Counted from the first letter of the stretch, positions 11,293 to 23,230 are shown. The stretch is 64,000 bases of DNA from Rugalucina vietnamica (GCA_964017185.1 OZ024873.1:44316760-44380759), one strand, 5' to 3'. Translations and numbers: made by a program. The notes: generated by a model not told the origin, from the sequence alone.

Positions 11293-13110
11293 GCTTTCTC
11301 AATAAAGCGGTGCAATTGGCATTTTCAAACATAAAAATTTCAACATTGCTCAATACCAATGAAAATAACATTTTCCTCGAGGAAAATGCATTAATTTCTT
11401 ATATCCAAAGTATTTTCAACTAGAACACATTAATATTCTTACAAAAATGACTTGAATTTTCCCCAAGATGTAAGGTTCGTTGTAAGGTTCGTTATGGATA
11501 GAACATTGTTCTAGAATGCCAGTTCCCTATATTTTTAATCGTACGGTAGCTTATTGCCCTTAGCCACACTGTACATGAAATTTCCAATCGCAAGTGCATG
11601 TTTATTTCAAGGTTTGTGCGTAGAAAACAAAAGATTTTTTGTTGTAAAGTTCGTTACCTTTCCGTAACGAACCTTACTGAAAGATCTTCCATGGTTTATA
11701 CCATATAGTCTTCTACATAGACATATGTTGAGTGTAGAGAGAGGGAGAGAAAGAGCATACTAGTTCTAAAAACACAAATTTGCAGGTTCTCAGAATAATT
11801 TGACTCCCACATACTCCATGACAAAGCATGAATAGAAATGCTTAGCTTGCAGGTACAAATTATCGTTCTTTTAGAACCATAAAATCGAACAAGGACAAGT
11901 CCTTGTAGGGTCCTACCAAAAGAATGTGCATTAATTTAACAAACCATAATAATTAATACATATTTTATTCATAGTAAATATAGTTACACGATTTAAAAAT
12001 GCTTGGTAAGGTTCGTTACATCTGGTAACGAACCTTACTTTAACTTTTATGCCATCCTATGACTACCTCCTCTGTCAAACATAGTAAATCAAACTTCGTT
12101 TGAAATGCATTTTATTTGAAGATAACATAAAATGAAATCATCAGAGCAGGGCGTTACAAAACTTTATTTTGAATGTTACGTTGTCTGTACACAGTAAATC
12201 CCGGGGTTTCGCCAAAATCATACCAAATCATCCGCAAAACGGTAGCTGCAATAGCGTGTAAGTATCTCTGGTGTCATTTCCCTCCAAAATATGAAGAAAA
12301 AATGGCGCGAAAGTGTGTGATATCAATTAAAGAGCTAATTGACAATATTAGGTAACGAACCTTACAAAACGAACCTTACATTTTTTCTCTTTATGCTTAT
12401 TTTCTGGACCTTAAACCATGCACATATACGTTCTAGTACCAAACCAATGCGAGAGGGATAACATGGAATAATTTGACGGCTTCTGTCTCTAGCATTACTA
12501 ATAGTTTTGTAAATATTGCGGTAACGAACCTTACTTTCTTAAATCTACGCACAAGAGGGGAACTGAATTCACTCCTTTGCATCAATACTACAAGCCCCAT
12601 TCCAATTTACATGTTTTTAATGTCAAGATACCGATACGATCTTAATATGTAAGTAAAGAGTTTTGGTATTGGCTGGTCCGGAACGGGGTAGATGCACTGC
12701 ATAAGTCAGATAATAGAAATTACAGAAACTACTTCGACAGATGCAAATATAGAAATCGTGCTCATAGAAAGTGATAAACTGCAAAGTAGTTTATGTGCTT
12801 GTTGAGGCCTACATACATGTTGATAATAAAAATACAAAGTCTGTGTGTTAGAGGACCATAGCAGCACGAAAAATGCATTTTAAAGCCGCATATAGTAGTG
12901 GCGACAGTAACGAACCTTACCATATCGCACAGTAAGTGAGTTGTAAAACACAAATAAGATAGTAGATAAGAAGTACGCACATCGAAATTTTATCGACACT
13001 GACCCTGCTTGTATTGCATAAATAAATTAAGATGCTGAGCATTATATAAAACTATTAATAATATGACGACACGTTAAAAAGCAAATTGCACCGCTTTATT
13101 GAGAATGCAT
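11293..13110. mobile_element. Inner inverted-repeat element carrying the GTAACGAACCTTAC motif
   Basis: The left arm contains TCTCAATAAAGCGGTGCAAT (about 11296-11316) and the right arm its reverse complement ATTGCACCGCTTTATTGAGA (about 13085-13105). Both are flanked by GCATG/CATGC-type bases. The 1.8-kb interior is non-coding apart from a 60-codon frame at 12173-12355 with no recognisable domain. Its most striking content is about ten copies of a 14-bp motif, listed separately. Confidence 0.6.
11470..12920. repeat. Dispersed 14-bp motif GTAACGAACCTTAC, about ten copies in both orientations
   Basis: Full or near-full copies lie near 11470, 11482, 11644, 11664, 12006, 12025, 12352, 12367 (partial), 12521 and 12907. 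Copies at 11644/11664 and 12006/12025 form inverted pairs separated by 5-6 bases, so each could fold as a hairpin. The spacing is irregular, unlike a satellite, and more like an array of protein-binding sites. Function unknown. Confidence 0.8.
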
Positions 13111-14062
13111 GTTTGCAATATTATGAGTAAAAATATTGTAATAATTTAAATAAAAGTTCAGCAAGTCTTGAAGAATTTGGGAGAAAATCTACCACTGAAA
13201 ATATTGCCATAAAACAGAATAAAAAGTGCTGGATGATAACTTCCTGTTGCATAAAAGTTTAGGAGGTTAACTTGAGTTTAACACACAGTAACTACACATG
13301 CTGTTTGAATTTCTCTAAAGACTGCAGAAATGTGCTCCAAGTTAAAAAGGCATTTTTCTATCATTTGATGAAATAGTAAACAATATTTTGCATGAAATGG
13401 ATATATAAAGGTTAGTGTGTTTTATGCATGTTTTAAAAAATCAATTTCAATTAATAATTTCAAGTTTTATATTAATTTATTGTTTAAAATACCCCACCCA
13501 CCTACCCTGGCAAACAAATTTTAAATTTCAGAGTGTTTGGAGATGGGCGCCAATTTTATCAAACAAACTGTTCAGGACTTAAGTCATCTTTAGTTAAGAT
13601 TTTGGACACTTTTCTGCCTTGAAATAGCATGCTTCATGTCAGTAATTACAATGTCTTTTTCTATATGCTATGAGGTGTGTTGAATATTTGAAATAAAATG
13701 TCAAGGTCTTTGTGTGAATATCAATATACATATGATCAAATTATTGCAATATTTTTTGAAAAATATTGCAATAATTTTTGAAAAAATATTGCAGTAATTT
13801 GAGCACTAATTATGGCCATAATTTTCTACAAAATTTATAGCAAGAATCCTGGCAATATTTCAGCTAGAATTATTGCAATATTTTTGACAAGATTCTTGCT
13901 AATTTAAATATTTTACCTAAAATTATAGCTGAAGTATTGTTGTCATTATAGCTTGAAAATGACAATTGCCTGCCAAGAATCTTGCTTTACTTTACAGCTA
14001 AAGTATTGCTGAAGTATTGCTGTACATTTTCGTACAGGAAATTGGTTTGTTCTTATTTCTCA

Positions 14063-14170
14063 GTGCAAAACTATCTCTAAGTCTACATAGCATTAGTTTT
14101 GCACTGACAGATTTCAGGAATCCTAGAGGAATCTTAGAGCAAAACTAAGGCCAACTCAACATAAATACAG
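14063..14170 (+). repeat. Subterminal repeats of the right end
   Basis: CAGTGCAAAACTATCTCTAAG at 14061 and its inverted echo TTAGTTTTGCACTG near 14094, with a further GAGCAAAACTAAGGCC near 14137, mirror the left subterminal motifs of the 9.3-kb block. Confidence 0.55.
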
Positions 14171-14325
14171 TTTTGCGATTATTCTTTAACCAGTTTGACT
14201 TAGAACATTTTATGAAATATCAAATATCTTTAATAATACTCTGAATATATTTAAATGCCTTTGAGAGATTATGCGGAGAAGAAAATGCCATCATAATTTC
14301 TCAAAAAAGCATTTTTGGCCAAAAG

Positions 14326-14357
14326 TGGAGTTAGCATAGTTTTGCGCTGAGCCATCG
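14326..14357 (-). repeat. Right terminal inverted repeat of the 9.3-kb block
   Basis: This is the exact reverse complement of 5031-5062; it ends CTGAGCCATCG and is followed by ATATGCTCTC. Confidence 0.85.
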
Positions 14358-14360
14358 ATA

Positions 14361-14480
14361 TGCTCTCTTGGTACAAGTACCTGATTGTCAATTTAGTTTT
14401 TTCCCATTTGGGTGGGAATTTCTTTCCAGTTGTGCCATTTCATGACCATTGCCCACTTTTGCCTCTTTATAAAAAGAATC
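14361..14480 (+). repeat. Dispersed repeat family W, copy 3, right part
   Basis: The sequence continues family W from 5026: GTACAAGTACCTGATTGTCA, then TTTTTTCCCATTTGGGTGGG, matching copy 1 near 3020-3080 and the minus-strand copy near 28.2 kb. Confidence 0.7.
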
Positions 14481-14689
14481 TGATATAGAACTTAAACTTG
14501 TTGCTCTATATTTCACCAATAAATAAACTTCATGACCATCTTCACTTTCCAACATGCTCTTACCCATTTACTACATCTGTGCCACCCATCAAACAAATTC
14601 CTTCATGTGTTCATGTCAGATAGTAAACTGTCTACAGACTCTGTATGACTGATTGACCTGAAAAAAAAAGAGAACTAGAAATGCGTGTT

Positions 14690-15830
14690 TGTAAAACACC
14701 ATGCCCCCAACTGTATGCTTGTCCCTAAACTGGCACTTTGTATGATTCATTTATTTCATATGAATGAAGCGAAATTTGATTTCCTGAAGAAGTTGTTCGG
14801 ACCAGAAACAGAATGTAAGCTTTTTGCAGACAATTTAGAAATGGAGTAAAAAATCAAAAAAGGAGTAATTTTGTCAAAATTTGGCTGAAGTCCTCAAAAG
14901 TTTACCAGGTGAGCTTCTCAGCATCAACCAGTATACCAAATATGAAGACTCTAGCTCAAGTGCTTTTTTGAGATATCTTGCACACAAGATTTTCAAATTT
15001 TGTTTTCAAAGGGACATAACTCCAAAAAGGGGCATAACTTAGACATGAAAAAATATGGGTCAAATATTTTTTCATGAGGAATTTGTATATGAAATTTCAT
15101 AACCCATCATTCACCATTCAAAAGTTTCAAGTTGACCGACAAGTGGAAAAAAAAAATCAATGAAATTTTCAAAATTGCATAATTTTGTCAAAATTTGACA
15201 GAAAGTGCTAAAAAATTATTCACGTCATCTACTCCTCAGCCCCAATCAGTGTACTAAATATGATGGCTCTAGCTTTAATACCTTTTGACATTTCTTGCAC
15301 ACATGATTTTCAAATTTTGTTTTCAAAGGGACACAACTCCTAAAAGGGGCATGACTTAGACATGAAAAAATATGGGTTGAATATTTTTCATGAGGAATAT
15401 ACATTTGTAATTTCAAAATCTTAATATTCACCATTAAAAAGTTCCAAATATCACTGAAAAGTGGAATAAATCAATGACATTTTCAAAATTGCATAATTTT
15501 GTCAAAATTTTAAAGAAAGTTCTCAAAAGCTTATCAGGTCATCTACTCCTTGGCCCCAACCAGTGTACCAAATTTGATGGCTTTGTAGAACTCCGTTCCT
15601 TAATGCTTCATGCCAAGTTTCAAAATCATAGGCCTTCTGGTTCTGAAGAAGAAGATTTTTAAACGTTTTTGCTATTTATAGCCATGGCGGCCATCTTGGT
15701 CATGTGACCTTGACCATTCATACAAACTTTCATTCCCTCTTCCTAAGGATGCTCCATGAAAAGTTTGGCTTTGATTGGCCTAGTGGTTTCAGCCTCGGGG
15801 AAAAGCCGGGACTCTACTTTTGGTCCAGCA
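14690..15830. repeat. ~314-bp tandem repeats with a downstream body
   Basis: Two and a half units repeat about every 314 bp, marked by TTTTGTCAAAATTTG near 14868, 15182 and 15495 and by TCAAATTTTGTTTTCAAAGG in the first two. The array ends in GCCATGGCGGCCATCTTGGT and TTGGCTTTGATTGGCC, phrases that also occur inside the Helentron-like copy at 47-48 kb. It is probably the centre of a related element whose ends are lost. Short ORFs here are not conserved between units. Confidence 0.7.
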
Positions 15831-15889
15831 AATGCCCGCTAAAATCCCCACCCCATGCCAGGACTTCTCATTGGCAAAACCACCACTGT

Positions 15890-15911
15890 TTCCCCCCCCC
15901 CCCCCCCCCGT
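15890..15911. repeat. C-run
   Basis: A homopolymer of about 17-20 C marks a likely error-prone assembly spot. Confidence 0.8.
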
Positions 15912-16409
15912 TTCCTTTTTCTCAGCCCTTTTTGACTATATAAAGCAAACCCTGCAAATATCTTCCCCGCACTGCCATGGCAAAATTTTGGTCTAAGCCC
16001 CGCTCATTTTTACAGCTATCTGTGTCTTACCAGTGCCAAAAACATCTAGTATCACCGTTTTTATAGGGTGAACCAACATCATAAGGCCTAAAAAAAAAAT
16101 AGCTGTCTTTCCGCTTACAGTCTGAAAAAAATTAGGGTAGGTAGGTAGGAAAATCTTTTTATTTTCATTTTAATTTTTACGCAAAAAAATCCAGGGTAGG
16201 TAGGTAAATGTAATTTTTTTATACGCAGTTTTTATTGAAAAAGGTCAAAATGGTCAATGGCGCGCAAAGGTATGAGGTCTACGTTCTTCAGCCATGTGAA
16301 CCCATCAATGTCAAAGACTGGCAACATATTTTATAATAAGATTCAGTCTCCTTGCCTCAAATGCGGTTGATAAACTTTCAGTCTCATCTTGTTCATAGAC
16401 CACTATCTG

Positions 16410-16590
16410 AGAGCAGGGTGGCCTAGTGGTAGAGCTTGCTGAACTGTAAAGTACTGTGTTGGAATCCCACCAGCACTGGGTCTTGTCCTCCAGAAAGAAA
16501 CCTTCTCTCAGATATGCATCCCAACAATGGCAACATGACCTAAATAAAGTTGACTGTGATGCAAAACCCCAATACAAACAATTTAGGGGA
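16410..16590 (+). mobile_element. tRNA-derived SINE
   Basis: A-box-like TGGCCTAGTGG at 16419-16429 and a degenerate B-box GTTGGAATCCC at 16458-16468 define a tRNA-like head. The tail has GCAAAACCCCAATACAAACA, close to GCCGCAATACAAACA at the end of the SINE at 27.6 kb, so the two share a 3' domain. Not a functional tRNA. Confidence 0.65.
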
Positions 16591-17259
16591 TGGTATAATC
16601 TGACATATTTCACACAACAATACTCTTATTGCATGCAACTTAGCAGGAAAGGCCAGTATTGACAAAATAATAAGAAATAAACAGCTTTATTTTCAAAACG
16701 AAATCTGAAGAACACAAACCATCAACATGTACGATAAAAAGACTACTCCCGAATTCAAAACTATAACTGTAACTGCATATCTGCATACCTGAGGTGATGA
16801 TCAGAAATTGATCGACTCAGTATCAGAAGAAGATATATCTGTTCCGGGTCACCTCAGCCCATTGTACAACTGCAACTGAACCAACGAAAATGCCAAATGC
16901 AGGGACTCCCTTTAAAAGGGATTACTGAATCTGAATACATGTAGTTTACTGGTGACATGCCAAATGACATCATTTCACCAGGGATTTGGATGGGGGAGTA
17001 TTTAGTCCCTAGAACGCACAACTGAAGAATTCTCTGAAAGCAACACCTGTTTATTCTGATTGTATTATCCTCCAACTGCTAGGAGGTCTCTGCTATCCCT
17101 GAATTACGGTATGATTACCATCACAAGTCTCTGATGATAGAACTACATTACCCGCCACTTACTATCATCTTAACATATTTACAGTATGCCATACTCTATC
17201 ATTGAAGTCATTTTATTTTGCGGGGGAGGTAGGAGTAGGTGGAGAGAAGCCAGTGTTCG

Positions 17260-17405
17260 CCTTATAAATGCTGAGCGCATTTTAGCAAGATAGCCACTGG
17301 TACCATTTTTTAACGTCTTTGGAATGACTCGGCCTTGGATCGAACCCACAGCCTCCCGCTTCTGCAGCGGACCCTGTAACCATTACGTTATCGAGACCGG
17401 TATAT
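17260..17405 (-). mobile_element. tRNA-derived SINE, minus strand
   Basis: On the minus strand, an A-box-like TAACGTAATGG (17380-17390) precedes a perfect-looking B-box GGGTTCGATCC (17337-17347). The arrangement looks like a tRNA head followed by a SINE body. Boundaries are approximate. Confidence 0.6.
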
Positions 17406-17689
17406 CATATTGCAGAAAGACAGGTTAGATCCAGATGAGAAAAGTTTGTTTAATTAAGAACACTTTGAAGTGTTGTGACATGCTTTCGGTATATTCACTT
17501 TTATAACAAGACATTTTCACAGTGGAATAAACTCCTGAATGGCTCAACTCGTGTGCCAGTTGAAGACGCATGAAGTCAGTGTGAGTGTGTGTGGGTACAG
17601 ATTTTGTCCGTAAGTCATGTCTGAAGACTATTCACAGCACAGTCTTCAGCCTCGTCACAGTATGTCCTTGTGAGTAGTTTGTTCTGGAA

Positions 17690-17815
17690 AATTGTAATGG
17701 GGCCTCAATTTATAGTCTCAATACGAAGGACTTGAGAAACCCGGGATCGTATCCACAATCTCTGGTTTACAAGGCAAATGGCTTAACCAAAGCGCCACGG
17801 TGGCTTCTAAATGAC
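17690..17815 (-). mobile_element. tRNA-Thr-like SINE head or pseudo-tRNA, minus strand
   Basis: On the minus strand the sequence begins GCCACCGTGGCGCTTTGGTT, has an anticodon-arm-like CCTTGTAAAC (anticodon TGT if it were a tRNA) and a B-box-like GGATACGATCCC. The acceptor stem does not close well, so it is more likely a SINE head than a working tRNA. Confidence 0.5.
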
Positions 17816-18083
17816 ACCAAATTCTACGTCATTTCGACGGAGTCTCGCTAAATAATCGGGGGAACTCTTCGATACAACAGAATAGACGCTGAAACTATCA
17901 GAGACATATCAGAAAAACCAACAAAACCCACGACACGAAATGCTTGGGTCGGGCTACAGAAAATGCTGGGTCGGATGTCGTAATTTTTATTTTTTTATTT
18001 TAACCATAAAAATAGCAGAGTCGGCCGGTTGAGACAGGGTCGGTCGGGTTAGCGGAAACACAGCTATTATTTTTTTACGCCTA

Positions 18084-20808
18084 ACTCAGTTAAACTGATG
18101 CGTTAGGCTATTAAATAAACATATAAACACTTTGAAAAAACACAGGCATGCATCTCGAGAAAAATCTGTAAGCCAAACAATGCATCTTAGCCCAAGTTCT
18201 ATTGTCCCAGGATGCCAAATAAAAAAATGTTCATACAATGACAATGCAAAACAGTGCAGAGAAGTAAGCATTTTCGAAAAGTTTTAACTTGTCATTCGTT
18301 TTGTTCGACTTCACTGACACTGTTAAATAAACTGATCATCGAGCAGATTATGAGATAGAAACTTACAAATATCAGCTACTTCAAGCATCATTATGCTTCA
18401 AGCTGACATAAAATGTATGATATTCCATAAAAAGAGCTACTCGGCCATGTGTTATTTCCGGTCAAAATGAAAGTAGAAAACGAACCACATCGGAGCGATT
18501 TTTAACAAAATTACAAACAGGTTTTCTGCCTGTTAAAACACACCTTTAACCAAGGCTGAGGTAGTGACCTAAAGTAGTGAATGAAAAATAAATGGGCCAA
18601 TTAAGAAAATTAGCCAGATACTGATTTCACTTCTTTCGACCACTCTATTGACGTATTGTCAATTTAGCGTATCAACAGTAAACCATTCAGATTCAGCATA
18701 AACTGTATAATGTGGTAAATTTGTTCGATTGAATTGACATCGAAGAAAACTTAGTTAATCATAATGTCATTACAAGCCAGTCTGAATAAAATCGGAAATC
18801 ATGTTGTTACATTATAGTGCAGGTCACAGCAGCTTGACGCACATTCTTCACGTCAGTTGTGCATTTGATTGGTCGACAGAGCCACACCTCCAAATCGACG
18901 GCATTTGATTGGTCTACAGAGCCGTAGGTGATTTAACGAAACCAGGTCAAACACAAATCGAGACCCAAATCTAACGTTTTATACCCTCGTTTGCGAAAAA
19001 CTCACTAAACATGCAAAGAAAAATTTACTCACCGCACGTCAGTCCAATAAACACACAAATTCGCCAATTAAAAGCACGAAATTTCCGTCGAGGATAAGCT
19101 TTGGAATCACCGACTCGAGAAAACAAAATGGCGACGTAAGTCAAGCTTGTCATGAATCAAAAACCCAACTGATTGGTTCCCCGCAGCAGGTATTGAAACC
19201 CATTGTAAAATTATTGAAACGAGTACCAGAGGGCTCTCTATGGCGTAATTTTGGAGTGATCCATTTAAAAGGGGACAGCAGGTTATTTTAACTGTATTTC
19301 AATACATCAAATAACGAATTCATAGTGACTAACCATAATAACATTCTACAAAATAACAATATAAAGCTGCTCCGACATTTTAGTTCTCTATCTTCTTCGA
19401 ATTTTATTAAAATAAACAGCTAGTCAAATCTAAACACCCACCAAGAAGATACCAATCGAATTTTGATTATAAGATTAGGCACTATAAGACTAATTCTTTA
19501 AATAATTATTCTATTAATTAATCTAGAGAATTATTTATATTTTGAATAATTATAACAGTAATAATTAACGCCTAGAAAAGTTTTATAGAGTATAACCAAC
19601 AAAAGCTTTTGCATACATATGTGTTGCCATGTATTACACAATATATGAAAGTGGCGTGTTGGTTCTTTGGGGGGAACGATACTGTAGAGCCCAAACACCA
19701 GAGCCCAAATATTATAAACAGTTATAGCTACTCATTGAGGCAAAGCTAACATATTATAAGTAATGGAATATGAAATAGTATAACATGGTCATAATATGCA
19801 CTATTGGAAATGTTATTAACTTGAAACCGGATGCTGCAGAATCAACTTTCATCATTTAGGCAACGAGCATTAATGGCCCCAATCATTTTGTATTACAAAA
19901 GTTTGGAGACACACTGTACAAATATTCACTTGTTTTTTTGCACGGCTTCTAATCTATAGCAATTGTATCTCTATTTTATTATTTCCATACTGTGAGGGCA
20001 GGTTTTCAGATCTGATTTTACTAGTTCATGGTTTTTGCTCAATACTTTATTAATGGGTTTGGCTAGCATAAGGTGTGTGCAGTCCAATTAATCTGTTTTT
20101 GGTGCATTTGATACTTGATCTTTTGAAGATGCATTTTATTGTTGAATTATGGAGATAGGTAGCCATGTTAGTGTAGCTGGTGTAAATGTCTGTTATGCTA
20201 CATTGGCCATGACCTACTAGGTAGAATTTATCATACATATTTGGCCACAATAATTCAATTGTACATGATGAATGTCAAACAAATTTGTTGCAAAAACATG
20301 CATCTCAAGCCACATAGAGTTTTGACTTCTTAAAGAGTTTTTACTGATTCCAGATTGGAAACGGCACTTTTTGCAGCTTTTATTTATAGAGTATACATGG
20401 TAATCTAATATTCAATATGCAAAAATGCTATACAGGTACCTCCTAAAAGTTTTCCTATCAATATTTCATACTGCAAATATTTAAACATTTTCTGTGCATT
20501 TTTACATGATTCATGCATGTGTCTTTTGACTGAATGCTCTAAAATACAAACATTAGTAACAACAATCGTCACCATGCAAGAAAGAAACAAAATTTCTACC
20601 TTTTTGTAGTCATGAAATTTTGCCCCCCAACCCCACAGAAACCTAAAATTCTACCAAATGATGACAGAAGTCTTACATATCTTAACACATATGTCTTCAT
20701 AAGACATGGAACTATTGTCCTCAATTTACGGAATCAGCATCTGGAGCTTTATATCAGTGTTCTGGGCCGCTAAAGTATAGGCATATACAGGCCATATAGT
20801 CAACACTC
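18084..20808. other. Unrecognised AT-rich intergenic DNA
   Basis: No supported gene. A short fragment of family W lies at about 18650-18700 (GTATTGTCAATTTAGCG and AAACCATTCAGATTCAG). GCATTTGATTGGTC occurs twice near 18865 and 18901. Short minus-strand ORFs near 20.1 and 20.5 kb show no recognisable domain. Confidence 0.5.
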
Positions 20809-21425
20809 CTTTACAGCTTACTCAACAGACCAGTTTATAGCTTATCCAAAACACTGGTTTACAACTTACCCAAGAGACTGGTTTACAGCTAATCCAACAG
20901 ACCAATTTATACCAAACAGACTGGTTTACAACATCTTGTAACAACTGGTTTATAGTTTATCCAACAGACTGGTTTACAGCATCTTGTAACGGCTGGTTTA
21001 CAGCTTACCCAACATACTGGTTTAAAGCATCCTACATAACAACCAGTTTATAGCTTAACCAACAGACTGGTTTACAGCATCTTGTAACGGCTGGTTTACA
21101 GCTTACCCAACATACTGGTTTAAAGCATCCTACATAACAACTGGTTTATAGTTTACTGTAACAACTGGTTTAAAGCTTACCCTACAGAGTACAGACTGGT
21201 TTACAGCATTCTGTAACAACCGGTTTACAGCTCATCCAACAGACTGGTTTACAGCATTCTGTAACAACCAGTTTATAGCTTAACCAACAGACTGGTTTAC
21301 AGCATCTTGTAGCAATTGGTTTACAGCTTACCCAACATACTGGTTTAAAGCATCCTACATAACAACTGGCTTACAGCTTACCCAACAGACTGGTTTACAG
21401 CATCCTGTAACAACTGGTTGAACTT
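20809..21425. repeat. 24-bp minisatellite array (second block)
   Basis: Units such as ACTGGTTTACAGCTTACCCA recur with an alternating variant containing ACAGCATCTTGTAAC or AAAGCATCCTACATAAC. The core is the same as the array at 1-879, here with higher-order structure (alternating A/B units). No coding. Confidence 0.9.
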
Positions 21426-21528
21426 GGAGTTACTGGCAGCCAGGTCAGCTGAAACAAAGCCAGGAGAAAAAAAATTAACTCTTAGATAATTAAGTTACAG
21501 ACATGGCAGTATGGAAGGCAAGTATGGA

Positions 21529-21530
<2 letters not shown>

Positions 21531-21563
<33 letters not shown>

Positions 21564-23230
21564 CAAAATTATCTGATGCTGGCCAATAACTTCCTAGGTC
21601 AAACATGCAGAAAATTTGTCAGAGATATCTTTTCAGCATTATAATCCTTCATGTACATCATCAGTATGCCGGTCACATCTATAAGATATTAGTTGATTTC
21701 ACTGTATGCACTATGATCATTGTTTTATCATGAGAAATGATAAAAAATTGGCTGAGTTAAATAAAAGCTGTAAATTTGTCAAAAATTAACTTTTCAGCAT
21801 GAAAATTATTCATGCACATCTAAAATATATCTGGTATATCTGGAACAAATCTACAAAGAATTTAAAAGAAACACTGAAAGCCCTAGGATGAGTTGATTTT
21901 ACAGAGTATGCACTACCAACCATAATATAAGCAATGGTATAGAAATGGCTATGTTGAAAAATGCTTTAAATTTGTCAAAAATCACTTTTTCAGTATTATA
22001 ATTATTCATGCACATCTTCAATATGTTTGGAACATGTCTGCAAAGTACTGAAAAGAAATACTGAAAGCCCCAGGAGGCGTTGACTTCACAAACTATGCAC
22101 TACCAACCATTATTGTATGTAAGCAATGGTCAAAAATGACTATGTTAAAAAATGCTGTAAATTTGTCAAAAATTATTTTTTCAGAATTATACTTCTTCAT
22201 GCACATCTTCAATATGTGTGAAACATGTCTGCAAAGTATTGAAAAGAAATACTGAAAGCCCTAGGAGGAGTTGATTTCACAAACTATGCAATACCAACCA
22301 TTATTGAATATGGCAATTATCAAACATTGGCTAAGTTCAAAATGCTGTAAATTTGTCAAAATTCATTTTTTCAGCATAATACTTCTTCATGCACATCTTC
22401 AATATGTGTGGAACATGTCTGCAAAGTATTGAAAAGAAATACTGAAAGCCCTAGGAGGAGTTGATTTCACAAACTATGCACTGCCAACCATTATTGAAGA
22501 TGGCAATTATAAAACATTGGCTAAGTTCAAAATGCTGTAAATTTGTCAAAATTCATTTTTTCAGCATAATACTTCTTCATGCACATCTTCAATATGTGTG
22601 GAACATGTCTGCAAAGTATCAAAAGAGAATATTGAAAGCTATAGGAGTAGTTGATTTCACAAAGTATGCACTACCAACCATTATTGTATGTAAGCAATGG
22701 TCAAAAAAATGGCTATGTTAAAAAAGCTGTAAAATGCTGTAAACTATGCAATACCAACCATTATTAAATATGGCAATTATCAAAAATTGGCTAAGTTCAA
22801 AATGCTGCAAATTTGTCAAAACTCATTTTTTCAGCATACTACTTCTTCATGCACATCTTCAATATGTGTGGAACATGTCTGCAAAGTATCAAAAGAGAAT
22901 ATTGAAAGCTGTAGGAGGAGTTGATTTCACAAAGTTTGCACTATTAGCACCATGGCAAACATTCTCTGTATAGGTTTAAAAAGTCCCATAACTCTTGCAA
23001 AACTGACCCTTTGGCCCCTAAATTCATAGATCATACATGTGTTGTCTAATGGTGCAGGTGTGTTGAAAATTTGAAGAACATCAGGCAAAAACAAAAGTTA
23101 TTCAGCAAAGATGTCAAAATGTTGACAGAATGATGGAATGACAGAATCACGCAATCACGGAATGACGGAATGATGGACAGGCTGAAAACAGTATACCCCA
23201 CTAAAACTTTGTTTTGCGGGGGGGGGTATA
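21531..23230. mobile_element. Poly-C-ended element with a ~190-bp tandem array
   Basis: The left end is a 32-base C-run followed by GCAAAATTATCTGATGCTGG. The right end is TTTTGCGGGGGGGG then TATA, so the ends are inverted (CCCCCGCAAAA). Between them about six units recur at 188-191 bp with one 270-bp step; the landmark ATATGTGTGGAACATGTCTGC lies near 22021, 22212, 22402, 22592 and 22862. The right end has GACGGAATGATGGAC. A fragment of the same family lies at 37290-37440. No transposase is seen. Confidence 0.65.

Larger units (their letters stand above)
11184..14037. mobile_element. Nested inverted-repeat element (middle shell)
   Basis: The left end reads CCCGTACGAAAA followed by ACTACAATACTACAGC. 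The right end, reverse-complemented, reads CCTGTACGAAAA followed by ACAGCAATACTTCAGC. Both ends continue as runs of imperfect CAATACT/AGTATTG motifs, with more at 13740-13990. No ORF of note. The arms are imperfect, suggesting an older insertion. Confidence 0.55.
5027..14361. mobile_element. ~9.3-kb block bounded by inverted repeats (outer DNA transposon)
   Basis: The left end contains CGATGGCTCAGCGCAAAAC and continues to at least AACTCCA (5031-5062). The right end (14326-14357) is its exact reverse complement over at least 28 bp. The flanks read ACCATAT before and ATATGCTC after, so the target duplication is TA, AT or ATAT; palindromic bases prevent a single choice. Shorter GCAAAACT-type motifs recur inside each end. 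No transposase ORF is present. The interior holds a Helentron-like copy, a SINE and another nested inverted-repeat element, so it is a heavily colonised non-autonomous transposon or a decayed autonomous one. Confidence 0.7.
16084..18083. mobile_element. 2.0-kb inverted-repeat element carrying three SINEs
   Basis: The left end reads AGGCCTAAAAAA then ATAGCTGTCTTTCCGCTTAC. The right end, reverse-complemented, reads AGGCGTAAAAAA then ATAGCTGTGTTTCCGCTAAC, giving about 35 bp of imperfect terminal inverted repeat. GGGTAGGTAGGTA (left) and GGGTCGGTCGGGTT (right) lie just inside. No transposase and no clear target duplication are seen. The interior hosts SINE heads at 16410, 17260 and 17690. Confidence 0.6.

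Noticed and set aside
12173..12355. 60-codon ORF within the motif-bearing inner element
   Set aside because: Too short, no recognisable domain, and no second copy to test conservation.
17735..17800. Possible tRNA-Thr gene, minus strand
   Set aside because: It has a TGT anticodon-like loop but weak T-arm and acceptor pairing; better as a SINE head or pseudo-tRNA.
22461..22973. Two similar ~80-codon ORFs
   Set aside because: They arise from the ~190-bp tandem units, which are not kept in frame as protein.
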